NCBI GenBank assembly: GCA_024663395.1
Contig: JANFAH010000041.1
Coordinates: 434,001-498,000, forward strand
Length of the DNA: 64,000 nt
Reading direction: 5' to 3'
DNA from: Pisolithus tinctorius
Lineage: Eukaryota; Basidiomycota; Agaricomycetes; Boletales; Pisolithaceae
Shown here: piece after piece, positions 23,706 to 34,713 of the stretch
How the letters are laid out: each line of letters begins with the position of its first letter
Position numbering within the stretch: the first letter of the stretch is position 1
Program-made: the position numbers and the translations under genes
Notes under the pieces: model-generated
What the model was told of the DNA's origin: nothing
The model's database searches: none
The model's input: the letters and a program-made list of their open reading frames with translations, nothing else

Positions 23706-24059
23706 TTACATAATCTATCTGGAATTTATTATAAATGCATCTCCATCATTGATCACTTATGTAAGTGGAATGTAAGGCAAATAGTGCATGACATGCACCA
23801 CATACATATAGTGAGACTGACCTCAAACAATCATGTCCAAGGCACAAAGATTCCATGTCCTGATAGATGGATAGGAAGTATGCATACATACTGTAATTGA
23901 CCAGTTTGTAAAACTGGTCACAAGGTGATTTGGCAGAAGGATGGCAGGTCAGCCCTCACACCAAATACAGTAGTATACCTGTTCAGCACCATTACCATTA
24001 ATTCCCCCTGTAAAGTGGTCAGGCAGACTATCCAGAGTGTTGAAGGCCACAGAACACTA
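23706..24059. other. No gene seen
   Basis: CpG-poor spacer between gene A copy 3 and tandem array B, with no recognisable feature. Confidence 0.5.
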
Positions 24060-25180
24060 ATCAGTTTCAGCATGACCACCTAACTTCCTGCTGTAGATAC
24101 TTTGCTGGACCATGTGTTTACCACAACATTAGTCAGACAGCACAAGGTGGTAGAAGCCTTGCAAACAAGGTATTGGAGGTATATGATAAGTTTCAGTATG
24201 GCCACCTGATTTCCCCCAGTCTACATTTTGCTAGACCATGTTTGTCATTGTTTGGCATGTCCTAACAACCTTTACCAATGTTAGTAAGACTGCCAAAGGT
24301 GGTGGAAGCATGGCAAACACAGGTTCTGGTGGTATATGATAGTTTCAGTATGACAACCTAACTTCCTCCTCTCCATATAATTGTTCATCATTGTTCAGCA
24401 CATCTTAACCTCACTTACCAATGTCAGGGGGTGATTTCAATGTGGTGGAAGCCTGCAGAACACAGTATTTAGTGGTATATGACAAGTTTTGGTATGTTGA
24501 CCTGACTTCCCCCTGTCTATATTTTGCTAGGTGATGTTAGCCATTGTTTGTCATGTCTTGACCACCTTTACCAATGTCAGTAAGACCATACACAGTGGTA
24601 GAAATCCAAAGAACACTGGCTCTGACAGTATATGATAAGTTTGAGCATGACCACCTGACTTCCCCCAGTCTATTTTTTGCTAGACCACATTCACCACTGT
24701 TCCTCATGTCTGAAATACCTTTACCAATGTTGGCAAGACTATCCACTGTGGTAGGTACCTGATGAATGCTTGCTCTGATAGTATATGATAAGTTTGAGCA
24801 GGACCACCTGACCTCCCCCTGTCTATATTTTGCTAGACCATGTTCATCATTGTTCATCATGTCTTAACCACATTTACCAATGTCAGTAAGACTATCCATG
24901 ATGGTGGAAACCTGATGAACATTGGCTCTGACAGTATATGATAAGTTTGAGCATGACCACCTGACCTCCTCCCTGTCTATATTTTGCCAGACCATGTTCA
25001 TCATTGTTCATCATGTCTCAACCACATTTACCAATGTCAGCAAGACTATCCATGATATAGCAACCTTACAAATGCTTGCTCTGATGGTATATGATAAGTT
25101 TGAGCATGACCACCTGACACCCCCCCCCCTTCTATATTTTGCTAGACCATGTTCCTCATTGTTCAGCATGTCCCACCCAA
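24060..25180 (+). repeat. Tandem array B of the 153-bp repeat, about 8 units
   Basis: Unit landmarks fall at 24069, 24195, 24347, 24491, 24644, 24797, 24950 and 25103. The last four steps are exactly 153 bp; the first are 126, 152 and 144 because of small deletions. The unit is the same as in array A and in the same orientation, with TATATTTTGCTAGACCATGT as its most conserved core. The right-hand units are the most alike, as expected if the array grows by unequal exchange. Long reverse frames across it (24860-24537) are repeat artefacts. Confidence 0.9.
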
Positions 25181-26874
25181 CATTATTGATGTAATTAAGG
25201 CCATCTAAATCAGTTGGATCCAGTTTTCATCTTTTGTCCCTGATGCATTCTGCCTATTATGCCTCATGTGTTTTCTATGTCATAATCCATGTAGAGGGGC
25301 CAGGTGCTATGGTGCCAACAGTCTGAAAAATCTTTGAAATATCACATATTGGTGCATGATCCCACCACTGCTCTCTATTCAGTTCTACCACAGCATCTGA
25401 CACTACCAATGCAGTCTTTAGCCTCCTGATCATCACCCTGGCCTCTTCCAATTCCTTTGACATCTCTTGCTTCATCATATCATTCTGTTCAATGGCTGGC
25501 ATTTGTTCAGGTTAGGGTTCTACAGTCAAGAAAGAGCCTACATTATATGTAACACTCTCTGCCTTCTGCAAAACAGAGGGAGCACCAATAATATACATAT
25601 GACTTCTGTGCCTGTTGGAGCAGGTCACTGGTCATATGATTTTGCAGACCAGTTTCAAATCCCATCTCTGCCTGATCTGTGCTGCTCTGACCTCCTCCCA
25701 CATACTCATCATAACCTCACCATTGCCCACCACACCACCCTCATTTCCCCTGCATATTGGAATGCACAGGACACACACCTGAATATCCTGCAGTGAGAGA
25801 CCTGTCCCATTAAGGACTTCCTTTGTGATGTCCAGGGGTCTGGTGCTTTCTTTTGCAAGTTTCTGTAAACAACTGCAGTGGAACCAATTTTTGCAGGTTT
25901 GACAATACCATTGTTGAGCTTTGTCTGGGTTATATGGTTTTTCACAGACAGAGCAAGCATGGAAGGGACCCTGATGGGGTGTAGTTTATGTCAGGAGTTT
26001 TTCAAAATGGGTGTCATGCCATTCATCCATACCTGGATGACTTGTTTACCATGTGTGCTCATGGTCCTCCATGTATACACATCCTTGGGTCCTATCAGAG
26101 GACCAAAACACTTTTCTGCACTGAAGGGTGTGATGTCTGCCAGCACTATGCTCTCCATGAGCTTCCAAGCTGTATAGAAAATTCAGGGATCACTTACACA
26201 CAATGGCCTGTAATTCAATGATGTCATTGTGGTCTGATAGAACCAGCTCATTGTTGCCAATGTATTTTCTCATGCTGTTTGTGAATGAATCAAAGATACA
26301 AGGAACTTGATGACAGCTGGCTCACTTGTTGCCTCCTATATCACTCCTGCTGTAGTACCACTGCACTTCAACCCATGCCTTCTGTACTGCATGTCAGAAG
26401 GGTGGACACCCACATGGCACTGGAAATCTCTCACATTACTTTTCTTCAAGCATTGGACTCTGATGTCCTTGATCACAGCATACCACAGGTTGCCACCATT
26501 GCCATTTACAAAGATGCTAATTAAAGCTTCTATCAGCAAACAACATACCCATCCAGTCTTTTCTTACTTATCACCTCTTTGGAAGGTGTGGGTCATGTGT
26601 TCTGGAACTTCCTCCCTTCCATCCAGGATGTCTTCACCTGCACCTGTGAGGTTTGTCACTGGCTGGACAAGCTTAAATGACTGCTGGTGTCTAATTGAGA
26701 CTTACCACTTAGCTTGGAGGATGATGGAAGGGAAAGAAAAGTCTCATTGGATGGAGGGGCCAATTCAGGTTGGGAGGCAAAGTAAAAAGTCAGAGGGAAC
26801 CCATGACATTGCTTGCAACTCTCAGCTAGCCAGGGCAGACCCTGAAAAATTTTTGTTGGGTTGGGTGTGGCATT
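25181..26874. other. Decayed sequence, no confident gene
   Basis: Reverse frame 25502-25275 is Glu/Arg-rich and may be a coiled-coil fragment. Forward frames 25878-26221 and 26307-26975 contain several Cys and His but no spaced zinc motif I can defend. They may be the N-terminal part of the large protein encoded downstream from 26875. Left unassigned. Confidence 0.4.
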
Positions 26875-27393
26875 ATGTGTTTGGGATCAGCAAAGAACCA
26901 ACATTCCACTGCCATAGCACCCCAGACATGTTCCCAGAGAGCCCTCCAAGCTGCTTCCAACACATCCTCCACTGATGAAAGTGAAATCAGACATGCATTT
27001 GACAATGTCATGAAAGCCATTTCTCCTCCATCTCATCATTCAGACTCAGCATGCTCTTCTCCTCTGTCCCCATCCTATGGTGTAATAATGGGCAGTCTCC
27101 TTTCCAGAGCAATGACTCCTCCAGATGATCCAGATTCCTCTGTTGATGAGGATGAAGTGAACCAGATACACAAGAAGTGCCAGGCCATGATAAACCACTT
27201 GAGTGGGTCAGATGAGGAGTGTCAAAGCAATGCCTCTGATGATTCCTTGGTGAATGTGCATGGCCCATCACTTGCACCATCACATCCACCCCATCAGGAC
27301 TCAAGTCAGGAGTCAGGGGCACCTTCTGTACATGATATCATCAGTGAGTCTCTTCTGTGCTCTTTCTCTCTGTCTGCTTATGATTGCTTCTGA
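26875..27393 (+). pseudogene. Ser/Asp-rich region preceding the Ulp1-like protease
   Basis: A 172-codon open frame without stops. It is rich in Ser, Asp and Pro, with runs such as SSVDEDEVNQIHKKC and LSGSDEECQSNASDD, and looks like a disordered linker. It ends at about 27340 in a likely donor (ATCAGTGAGTCT), after which the Ulp1-like frame begins. It is probably an exon of the same large protein as the next three entries and has no function of its own that I can state. Confidence 0.45.
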
Positions 27394-28079
27394 AAGTGTG
27401 TTCCATGGCCAGGCCTACCACATGGGTGATGGCCTACCAGACTCTAGGGACACTCTGGTATGAAACTTGGATTGATGCCAGCATCCTCAACTTTCATCTC
27501 CTGTCCCAATGGTATGCTGTCCAGAGCAGGATGCATGTCCACTATGCTGACTTGTTCTCTGCAATTCCATCTGTCAGTGGGGGCACCCATGCCTTACCAG
27601 ATGCACAGGAGATTCAATTTTTTCATCAACACCATCTCTTTGATTCCCATCCTGCTGATCCATCTGTTCCCATTGCCTTTGTGGTCATGCAAAACAGTCA
27701 CTTCTTTGTTGCAGTCTTTGATTATTGGTTGAACGTTGCATTCATCCTTGGAAGGCACATCAAATGCATCCCAGAAACCCCCTGTCTATACTATGACCCA
27801 CTGCACCATGACTGGAATACATGGAATGGCCCTTTCTACTGGACATGCATAGCATCTCTTCATGGATTTGATGCCATCAACCCAACCCAAGTTGATGTGC
27901 AGGTGTACAATTGGTCGCGGAACAGTTTTGACTGTGGGCCCATTGCATCCTTTGTCATGGAGTCACTCATGAGAGGAGGGCTATCTGGTGATGGCAGGCC
28001 TACCATCCACATCCCTCCAATTCCTTGTGGTCATTGTCTCCACCTTAGAATGCTTGTCATGGTGAAGGAGGGCTGTTGA
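27384..28079 (+). pseudogene. Ulp1-like (C48) cysteine protease domain of a transposon-like gene
   Basis: The frame shows the SUMO-protease fold signature. In this translation His106 lies in NSHFFVAVFDY, Asp113 follows in the same strand, and Cys184 lies in NSFDCGPIASF. These fit the His, Asp and nucleophilic Cys of the Ulp1/C48 family. The Gln that normally precedes the NGxDCG turn reads Arg179, so activity is doubtful even before the decay is considered. Ulp1-like domains occur in several fungal DNA transposons (for example Zisupton-type KDZ elements), where they are thought to process or deconjugate proteins. Here the domain is followed on the same strand by about 3.5 kb of coding remnants from what looks like the same large gene. 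Confidence 0.6.
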
Positions 28080-28103
28080 AGGTGCTGGGAGGACTATCAT
28101 TAC

Positions 28104-29608
28104 TTGTCCACAACCACCCTTCCCCCTGGCCACATATGGACACAGTGGGATGACACTGAAGCCATCAGTGACGACATCCTCATGGATGTAGAAAACCAAT
28201 CATCTGGAGAGCAACATGCTACCATCATCTGTGAGTTGAATGTCATTGGGGCAAACTGCCTTCACTGCCAAAGGGGGGATGACTCTGGCAATGTAGTGAA
28301 CCCCTATGTGCACTCCAATGGTGACTTTCCAACTGACAATGAAGATGAAGGTGAAGACCATCATCTGCCTCTGGATGCCAAGTCTCAGTGTCTCAGGGAT
28401 CTCCTTTGGCACTACCCTTATGTGAGCAGGGCCAGAGCCAGGGATCAACTTCCTCCTCAGGCTGCCCATGGTCATCAAGTCAAAGAGGAATCCACTCCAG
28501 ATGATCCCCTTGAGATCATCCAGCAATGCAAGCATGTCAAGGACTGGTCAGCTGGAATGATATACCATTTCCCATGTCCAACTCCACCAGTATACCTCCC
28601 TGCATACCAGGGTCAACAATGGAGGTGTTTTGATTGCAAGTTTGATGAGTATGAAGGAGGATCTGTCTTGGAAAGCTTGCACCAGGACTGCAACTGCAAT
28701 GAGATCATGGAGGAGCCCTACTATTGGCCTGGGATGTGGACATCCTTTCAAGATTATGGCTATCATCTGCTGAGTTCTTTCAACCAGTTGTTCTACTTGG
28801 GTACCCCATCAGATTGTCAGACCATATCCTCCAAGTAGGTGTTCCAGCTAACTATGAGTCTTCTCATCAAATCAGCAACCATGTTACTGGTGAGTGATCA
28901 TATTCTGCCCTGGTGCCCTCTTCTGATTGCTTCATTACAGGAAAAGACTCTCTTGCCCTGCAGGTGCCCCATCCATCAAGAGTTGATGTGGATGATGTGG
29001 TCATACTGGGTGCCTCTCAGATGATCAAGATTGGCTCAAGCACCTCAGAATGTCTTGTGAACACCTTTGTGAATGGGTGGCACAAGGCTGGACATCACAT
29101 CTGCCTGGACCTGGAGCTGGATCACAAGTTGGTGACTCCAGAGGAGTTGGAAGTCACCATAGACAATGACAGTCTCATATGGGTGATGAATTCCCTACAG
29201 TTCAACACACCCCTGCCCATCTACCTTGGTCCCATCGTTGAGGAAAAGGCTCCTATGCACAAGCACAATCATGTGTACATCAATATCCTTGTGCCTCAGT
29301 CAGAGGCAGATTCCAGTGCCATTGGAAGCCATACCAAATGGTTGACCATGGCATTTCCTTTGTGTGGAGTTCCTCACACAGTGTTTGGTGCCTTGAGCAA
29401 TGCTGCTGGCACCATGAATGTCTACATTTGCTTCCCCAGGATGATCCACAGGGATGAGATGATGCACAAGCATGCCAATCACATCCCAAAGGAGGTCCTT
29501 GACTTTTTCTGGGAGCATGTCCTACTTCCAGCAATCTGTGCACATGCCAATGTTTCAAGTGCACCATATGTCTCTCTCACTCTGAAGGAAGTGCAGTTCA
29601 AGGCATGA
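28104..29608 (+). pseudogene. Large unassigned protein, middle part
   Basis: Two long frames (28104-28838 and 28913-29608) joined by an intron near 28840-28930. The first has an acidic stretch (ETxEDEGEDHHLPLD-like) then a Trp/Tyr-rich block with CFDCKFDEYEGGSV. The second has KHNHVYINILVPQSEADS, CGVPHTVFGALS, YICFPRMIHRD and VSLTLKEVQFKA. I recall this order downstream of Ulp1-like domains in large uncharacterised agaricomycete proteins, always in repeats, but I cannot name the family. No catalytic motif of a known transposase, integrase or helicase is visible. Open frames this long in CpG-depleted DNA suggest the gene decayed late or tolerates the bias. Confidence 0.5.
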
Positions 29609-31640
29609 AAGGGTGGCAAAACCAAGAAGGCTGGTCAGCTGAAAGCAGTCCCCTTTTCTATGCAAGTGCTGAAGCAGATCCAGAAGACCATGGAGGCAAT
29701 CATTGGAGAGGACCCTTCATGATTTGCAAACTATGGTTCCTTCTTGTTTGTCCTGGAATGCAAGGGAATCAAGTTGTGGACAAAAACCACCCTGTTGGGA
29801 GCAGCTCAAGTGCCAGTCCAAGCTCTCCTCCATGGACTTCCAGCTCTGGATTGGCCCCACATGGTAGACAGGGCCAATGGGGAGCTCTTGGTCAACTTGG
29901 GAATCAGCATTCACCCCACATGTGATGAAAAGCTTGTGGGACTGTGGAGACTGGATGCCCTGGAAGCTTCCTTTGGGGCAGGTGGATAATGCTTGGATAG
30001 TATGGGGGGATCCAAGCAGAGATGTTACAGGAGCAAGTGAGGCAAACTCACATTGCATTCAGAAGTGCTTAAAATCTGGCCTACGAGGTGATCTGACCCA
30101 ACGACAACAGCCCCACCTTTGTCATGGACAAGGATGCCTATGCCCTGAACAATGACTTCATCAGGGAATGCATGCAGGCCATCAACATGTATTCTGGAGA
30201 TGCAAAGAAGAGGTCATATGGGGTGTGAGACAAGTACAGGATGAGTGGGGCTGCCATGGAGCTGGCAATACTGGTGGTGCCACAAAGGGTGATGCATGTC
30301 CAAGCTTGATCATGGTCATATCTGATGCTTCCATCTTTGCAGATGGAAGAGCTTTTAGCCTCCAATCCTATTCTCTGGATCCCAACCAAAGTCTGGTTGG
30401 AATTTATGGTTGGATGCATCAGTGCCCTCCAGTTGGCTCAGACCTCTCTCAGGGAACTGGAACCACCCAACCTTGGTATTCTGACTGGCATCATCTGCCA
30501 CATGATTCAGTGCATGTCCACCACTGCAATAATCATTGACTTCCATGTGAGAGAGTCCATGGCCCCTCTCCAGGTCTCCAGGATGTGTGAGCAGTTCAGA
30601 ATGTTCTTCCTTTTGGACCTGGACTTGCATCATGTTCCCCATCTTCCAGAAGTTCAGGATCATGATGACCTGGAGGTACTCAAGCTGATGGAAGGAAAGT
30701 TGAAGAGGGGCAACAGACAACCTGCCTGGCCAAGGATTCCCCCTCTGGATGAAGTGGAACAATTTCCCATTGGCAGCAGACTGATGTGGGCCAAATTGAC
30801 AAGGACCATCCAACTGCAGCCTTGGTTGATCATGCAGGACTAGAAGTGGTTGGCCCAACTGTCCAGTCTGGGGCCAATGGTAGGGAAACTTTTCATTCTG
30901 TTTACCTGTCAGCTTTGGATCCAGTTGGATGTAACTTGGCTGACAAGTCCAGAGGGAAAAACAGAGTCAACATCTTTGGAAGATGCCATTCAGAGTTGGA
31001 CCCTGAATGAGACCTTCAGGACAATACATGCCTGTGAATTCAAGGCCTGCAATGCAGAAATACCCAGGAGTGGAGGGGCTGGTCACTGACAGTCAAGCTT
31101 TGCAGAGAGGGTCAATCTGTTTTTCCTAGGACCCACAGCAGGACAACCTTCACAGAGGTCACCATGGAGTGTCTTCTGGACAAAGCCTGGCTATATTTGG
31201 GAGTATCACCAGGTGATGAAGAACAGGACACCCCTGGAGGAGTTTGAGGTCCTGGACCACCTCAGCAGGATATTCACCATCCTTCAAATGTTACCTGATG
31301 TGACCAAAGGGAGTGCAAAGAGTTCTGGGAAGACATGGCAGGTGGAAGGTGTGAAGGTGGTTCTGGTGACAAATCCCAAGTTCTACAAGATCAATGGGAT
31401 CTCCACCAGGAAGGAACAGCAGCAGGCCAGGAGATGAGCACCTCAAGTGGTAAAGCCCAGGAATGCACTGCAGATGGAGCTCCTGAAGCATGCTGAATAT
31501 GACAAACTGCTGGCTAGCAAGGCCCTCATCTTAGAAAGGCAGAGGCTGAAAGAAGCACAGATGAAGAAGTCATCAAAGGCAAAGAATGCTCAAGAGCCTC
31601 CAGCAAGAAGAGGGAAGGCCTTGCATAGGGTGGAGGGTTA
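29605..31640 (+). pseudogene. Large unassigned protein, C-terminal part
   Basis: Frames read from 29605 with several shifts. Recognisable stretches are SFLFVLECKGIKLWTKTTLL, LPALDWPHMVDRANGELLV, LGISIHPTCDEKLVG, LWRLDALEASFGAGG, NLGILTGIICHMIQCMSTTA, FFLLDLDLHHVPHLPEVQD, EEVEQFPIGSRLMW-type residues, and near the end KVVLVTNPKFYKINGIS followed by a Lys/Arg/Glu-rich helix (31447-31640). These continue the protein of the previous entries; the whole locus, from 26875, would encode roughly 1,500 residues. LWRLDALEASFGAGG is the most diagnostic stretch. A charged C-terminal helix suggests nucleic-acid or partner binding, but that is inference only. Confidence 0.5.
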
Positions 31641-31959
31641 GGGGACCACCTCATGCAGGGAAGCAGAGGGATGGGGAGGGGAAAGCAAGGATATGGGTAC
31701 AGAGGGTGAAAGTGATGAATGCAATGTTGATATAGATTGTGGTTCCATTCCTGTGGAACTGAATCCCAGTGTTGCCTAGTGTAGTCTGATCAGGTAGCAA
31801 CATGTTTGGCATCTTGGGATGATACCTGACCCCAACATGAACCCCCATCAGTAAACCACTTTGTGTGCTGGAAGTCCTAGGGAATCTGTCCAGTGCTGGA
31901 CAGCTCTGGACAGCTCTGGCCAGCAAAAGTGATTTACTGATGCCCCTCTTCAGCTTCAC

Positions 31960-32413
31960 TCTGTCAAAACAATTCCAGATCAATTCAGCTGTCCATACCA
32001 TGTCTGTGCCACTTGAATGACATGGAAGGACCTTTGGATCACACTGGAAAGGATCCTATGTGTCATTTAATTGACCTGCCTGTTCCCCCTCCTCATATCC
32101 TGGGGGTGCTAATCCTGTAAAATTTAGGAAGCATGAAAGCTTATCAGGAATGGTTGTCCTGGAGGGCCTGAAAGTCACAACAGATGATGGCAATGGTCAC
32201 AGGGTTCCTAGGTGTCAGAATATCCATGTAAGATATGTTACCCCCCCCCCCCTTCCCATGTTCACTCCATCAAAACAATTTCAGAGATTGATCTGGCTGT
32301 CTGAATCATGTCCACCCCATCTGTATGACATTACAAGACCATCAGAATTGCATTAGAAAGGTCCCCATATTTGCTTCATTGACATACCTGATCCCCTCCT
32401 CATACTCCAGGGA
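31960..32413 (+). repeat. Diverged tandem duplication, interrupted by the chromovirus
   Basis: A segment at about 31960-32120 and another at 32265-32413 plus 40510-40620 are related: both have TCAAAACAATT, CTGTC[TC], CCTCCTCATA and then a TAATCC or CAATCC turn followed by purine-rich DNA. The second copy is split exactly at the chromovirus insertion point and continues after its right target duplication. This confirms the element ends independently. Between 31641 and 31959 I see no gene. Confidence 0.5.
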
Positions 32414-33121
32414 TGTTATGCCATGCTCACATGTTTCCTTTCTGCAGACTCTTTGCATACTCATTCATGCCCTGCTCCACCTCTTGAGGCGTTCCCTTTC
32501 CCTGCAAGCCACTGTCTACACAGTTGGACTTGTGTTCTGTACATTTCCCCTTCTCTTTCCTTTTATGGTAGACCCCTGTCTACCCTGTGTTGTACTATAA
32601 CCAGACATTGTGTCCATTCCCTTTCCTTCCATGATCCACTGGTGGCCCTGATCCATGCAGTCACATGACACATTCACCCTGGCTACCCCGGTGTGTTCGT
32701 TTACACCTACATACATCACATATGCAGTTAGTCCCTCTTCCCTTCATCTACCCTGTTTACCCTTGTGCCCACAGATGCAGTTGTACATGTAGTCCTGCTG
32801 TGCAGTGACTCAGTATGACTCATCTTACCTTAACAAGGAGGTGGGTAAATGGGTTGAACATTTTCAAATGTTTGTTCCACAGGTACTCTACATATGTATA
32901 TAAACCCACATGTATTGTACCAGCTCCCCATTCAAAATCTACTTTGCAACCTGCCTTAGCTCTGCTCACTGTACCCAAGAGGACTTGACAGTACAACTTT
33001 GGCTGGCCAAGACTAGTGCTCCATTCGCTAGTGAAGTTAAATTACACGTCACTTCTCATGCAGTCACATGCTTGTGTTAACACACTTGATTCATGATGTG
33101 ATATGAGTTGTCAGCATAACA
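32414..33121 (+). mobile_element. Chromovirus 5' LTR
   Basis: 708 bp, TGTTATGCC to GCATAACA, so the ends form a 9-bp inverted repeat. TATATAAA lies at 32897-32904. It is collinear with the right LTR; most differences are CG in one copy against TG or CA in the other, and at some sites the two copies show TG and CA respectively, the two possible outcomes of one decayed CG. Confidence 0.95.
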
Positions 33122-33305
33122 GAAGATTTTGAATCACCTGGACACATCAAAGCCCAGATTACTTTTCAGATACCTGTGGTCTGGAATCCTTGCTAGGCAA
33201 AATAGCCTGCAAAACAACCACCTCCCACCACTCTTACAGGAACCACTGGTTTAACATCAGTGAGCTAGCCCCTAACCTTCAGCACTAACCTTCCACTTCA
33301 TCAAT

Positions 33306-34713
33306 GTGTCTTTGAACCGCCAAGAAGAAGGAAGTAAGAGGCCCCCATCAGCAGCCTCTTTGTTCAAACCTCCCATACCTTCTCAAAAAGGAAAAGAAGT
33401 CCTCCAAGTGAGGCCACTTATTTGTCACCCTTCGGTTCAAACTCCAAACCCTTGTATAGGTCTTGAAGACCCACCAGTAAGGCCCCAACTAGGGCAAGCA
33501 GCAGAATTGACCTTGCCAGTAAACTTTACTTCATACCGTGACCTGAAGCCTCCAGGCTTGGATATTGATACTCAACCACAAGGGACAGCCAGACCAGTGG
33601 ACCCCTCTTCCAGTTCTTCGACCGACATTTACCTTCCTACTACTTCAGCCAACCAGATGGCAGAAGAACTTGCACACCAAACCTCTGGACTAAACATCCA
33701 GGACCTGTTCACTGGCCAGACTAGGGTAACCCCTGAAATGGCCGCTGAGTTTTACAAGTCACTCTTCAGTAGAGACATGGTAAGGCCTAAAGGCCCCTCC
33801 CAAGGTTCCAAGGAGAAAGGAAAGGAACACAACTCTAAGGGAGGTGGACCGAAAGAAATTGGCCTGAACAAGCCCTTCTCTTACAATGGAGCACACCAGG
33901 ACTTTTCAGCCTGGTTAAGTAGCATCAAACTTTATCTTGCCACCAATGACCATGTGTACTATGAGGATCAATCCAAGATCATGTTCACCCTATCCTACAT
34001 GGGTAGTGGTTCGACCTGTGCCTTTGTGGAAGCCAAAAGAAACCTTCCAAGTAGGAGATGCCAAAGCTACTGCACTAATCTACCTCTCTGCCATTTGCCA
34101 AGGAGACTGATCCCTTCATGAATATATTGTGGACTTCTGCAACTGTCTCAACAAGGCCCAGATATCCACCCGCAATACTACCACTGCGGTGTTCTTCAGA
34201 AAAGGCCTTAATGAGGAGGTCAACAAGTGGATCCTTATGTCAGGACCCAAACCTGACACTGTGGAAGATTGGATCTGCCAAGCAACAGCAGCATGCACAG
34301 CAATGGCTACTCTCAAGGTCTTCTCTGGAAAGGCAACCTTCCAAGACCGCTCCTATTTGTGGAAACAGGAACAAGGTTCTCACAGATCAAAATCCTCTTC
34401 ATCTCTGAAACTCCTGCATCGAGACCCTTATGCCATGGATGTTGATCAGAAGTCCAAGGTCTGATCACAGAGCAAAGCTCCTACCTGTTATGGATGCAGT
34501 AAGACAGGGCACATGAAGTCTAAATGCCCCTTGTCTGCAACAAGCAGCAGGTCTTCCTTGGCCCAGAAGTTCCACACTCGCATCCTGGCAATGCTCGAGG
34601 AGTTTGACAAGAATTCCGAAGAGGAGGAAGATTCAGAACCCATAGACCACTATAGTGGGGAGAATGACAAACCCACAGACAACAGGGGACTGAAAGGGAA
34701 CCTGGATTTTTGA
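33306..34713 (+). pseudogene. Chromovirus gag with CCHC zinc knuckle
   Basis: The first frame (33306-34121) starts at an ATG about 185 bp after the LTR. It encodes a Pro/Ser-rich region, then the capsid-like stretch GLNKPFSYNGAHQDFSAWLSS. Near 34040 the frame slips by one, and capsid sequence continues as NKWILMSGPKPDTVEDWI. The nucleocapsid knuckle CYGCSKTGHMKSKC (CX2CX4HX4C) is at 34486-34527. TGA stops at 34108 and 34462 sit where an Arg codon CGA is plausible. The gag frame ends at 34713 and overlaps pol, which lies in the -1 frame; a run of five T (34707-34711) at the overlap is a candidate slip site. Confidence 0.85.

Noticed and set aside
24537..24860. A 107-residue protein with internal repeats
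   Set aside because: It follows from a 153-bp tandem DNA repeat whose period is divisible by three; no start, splice or motif support.
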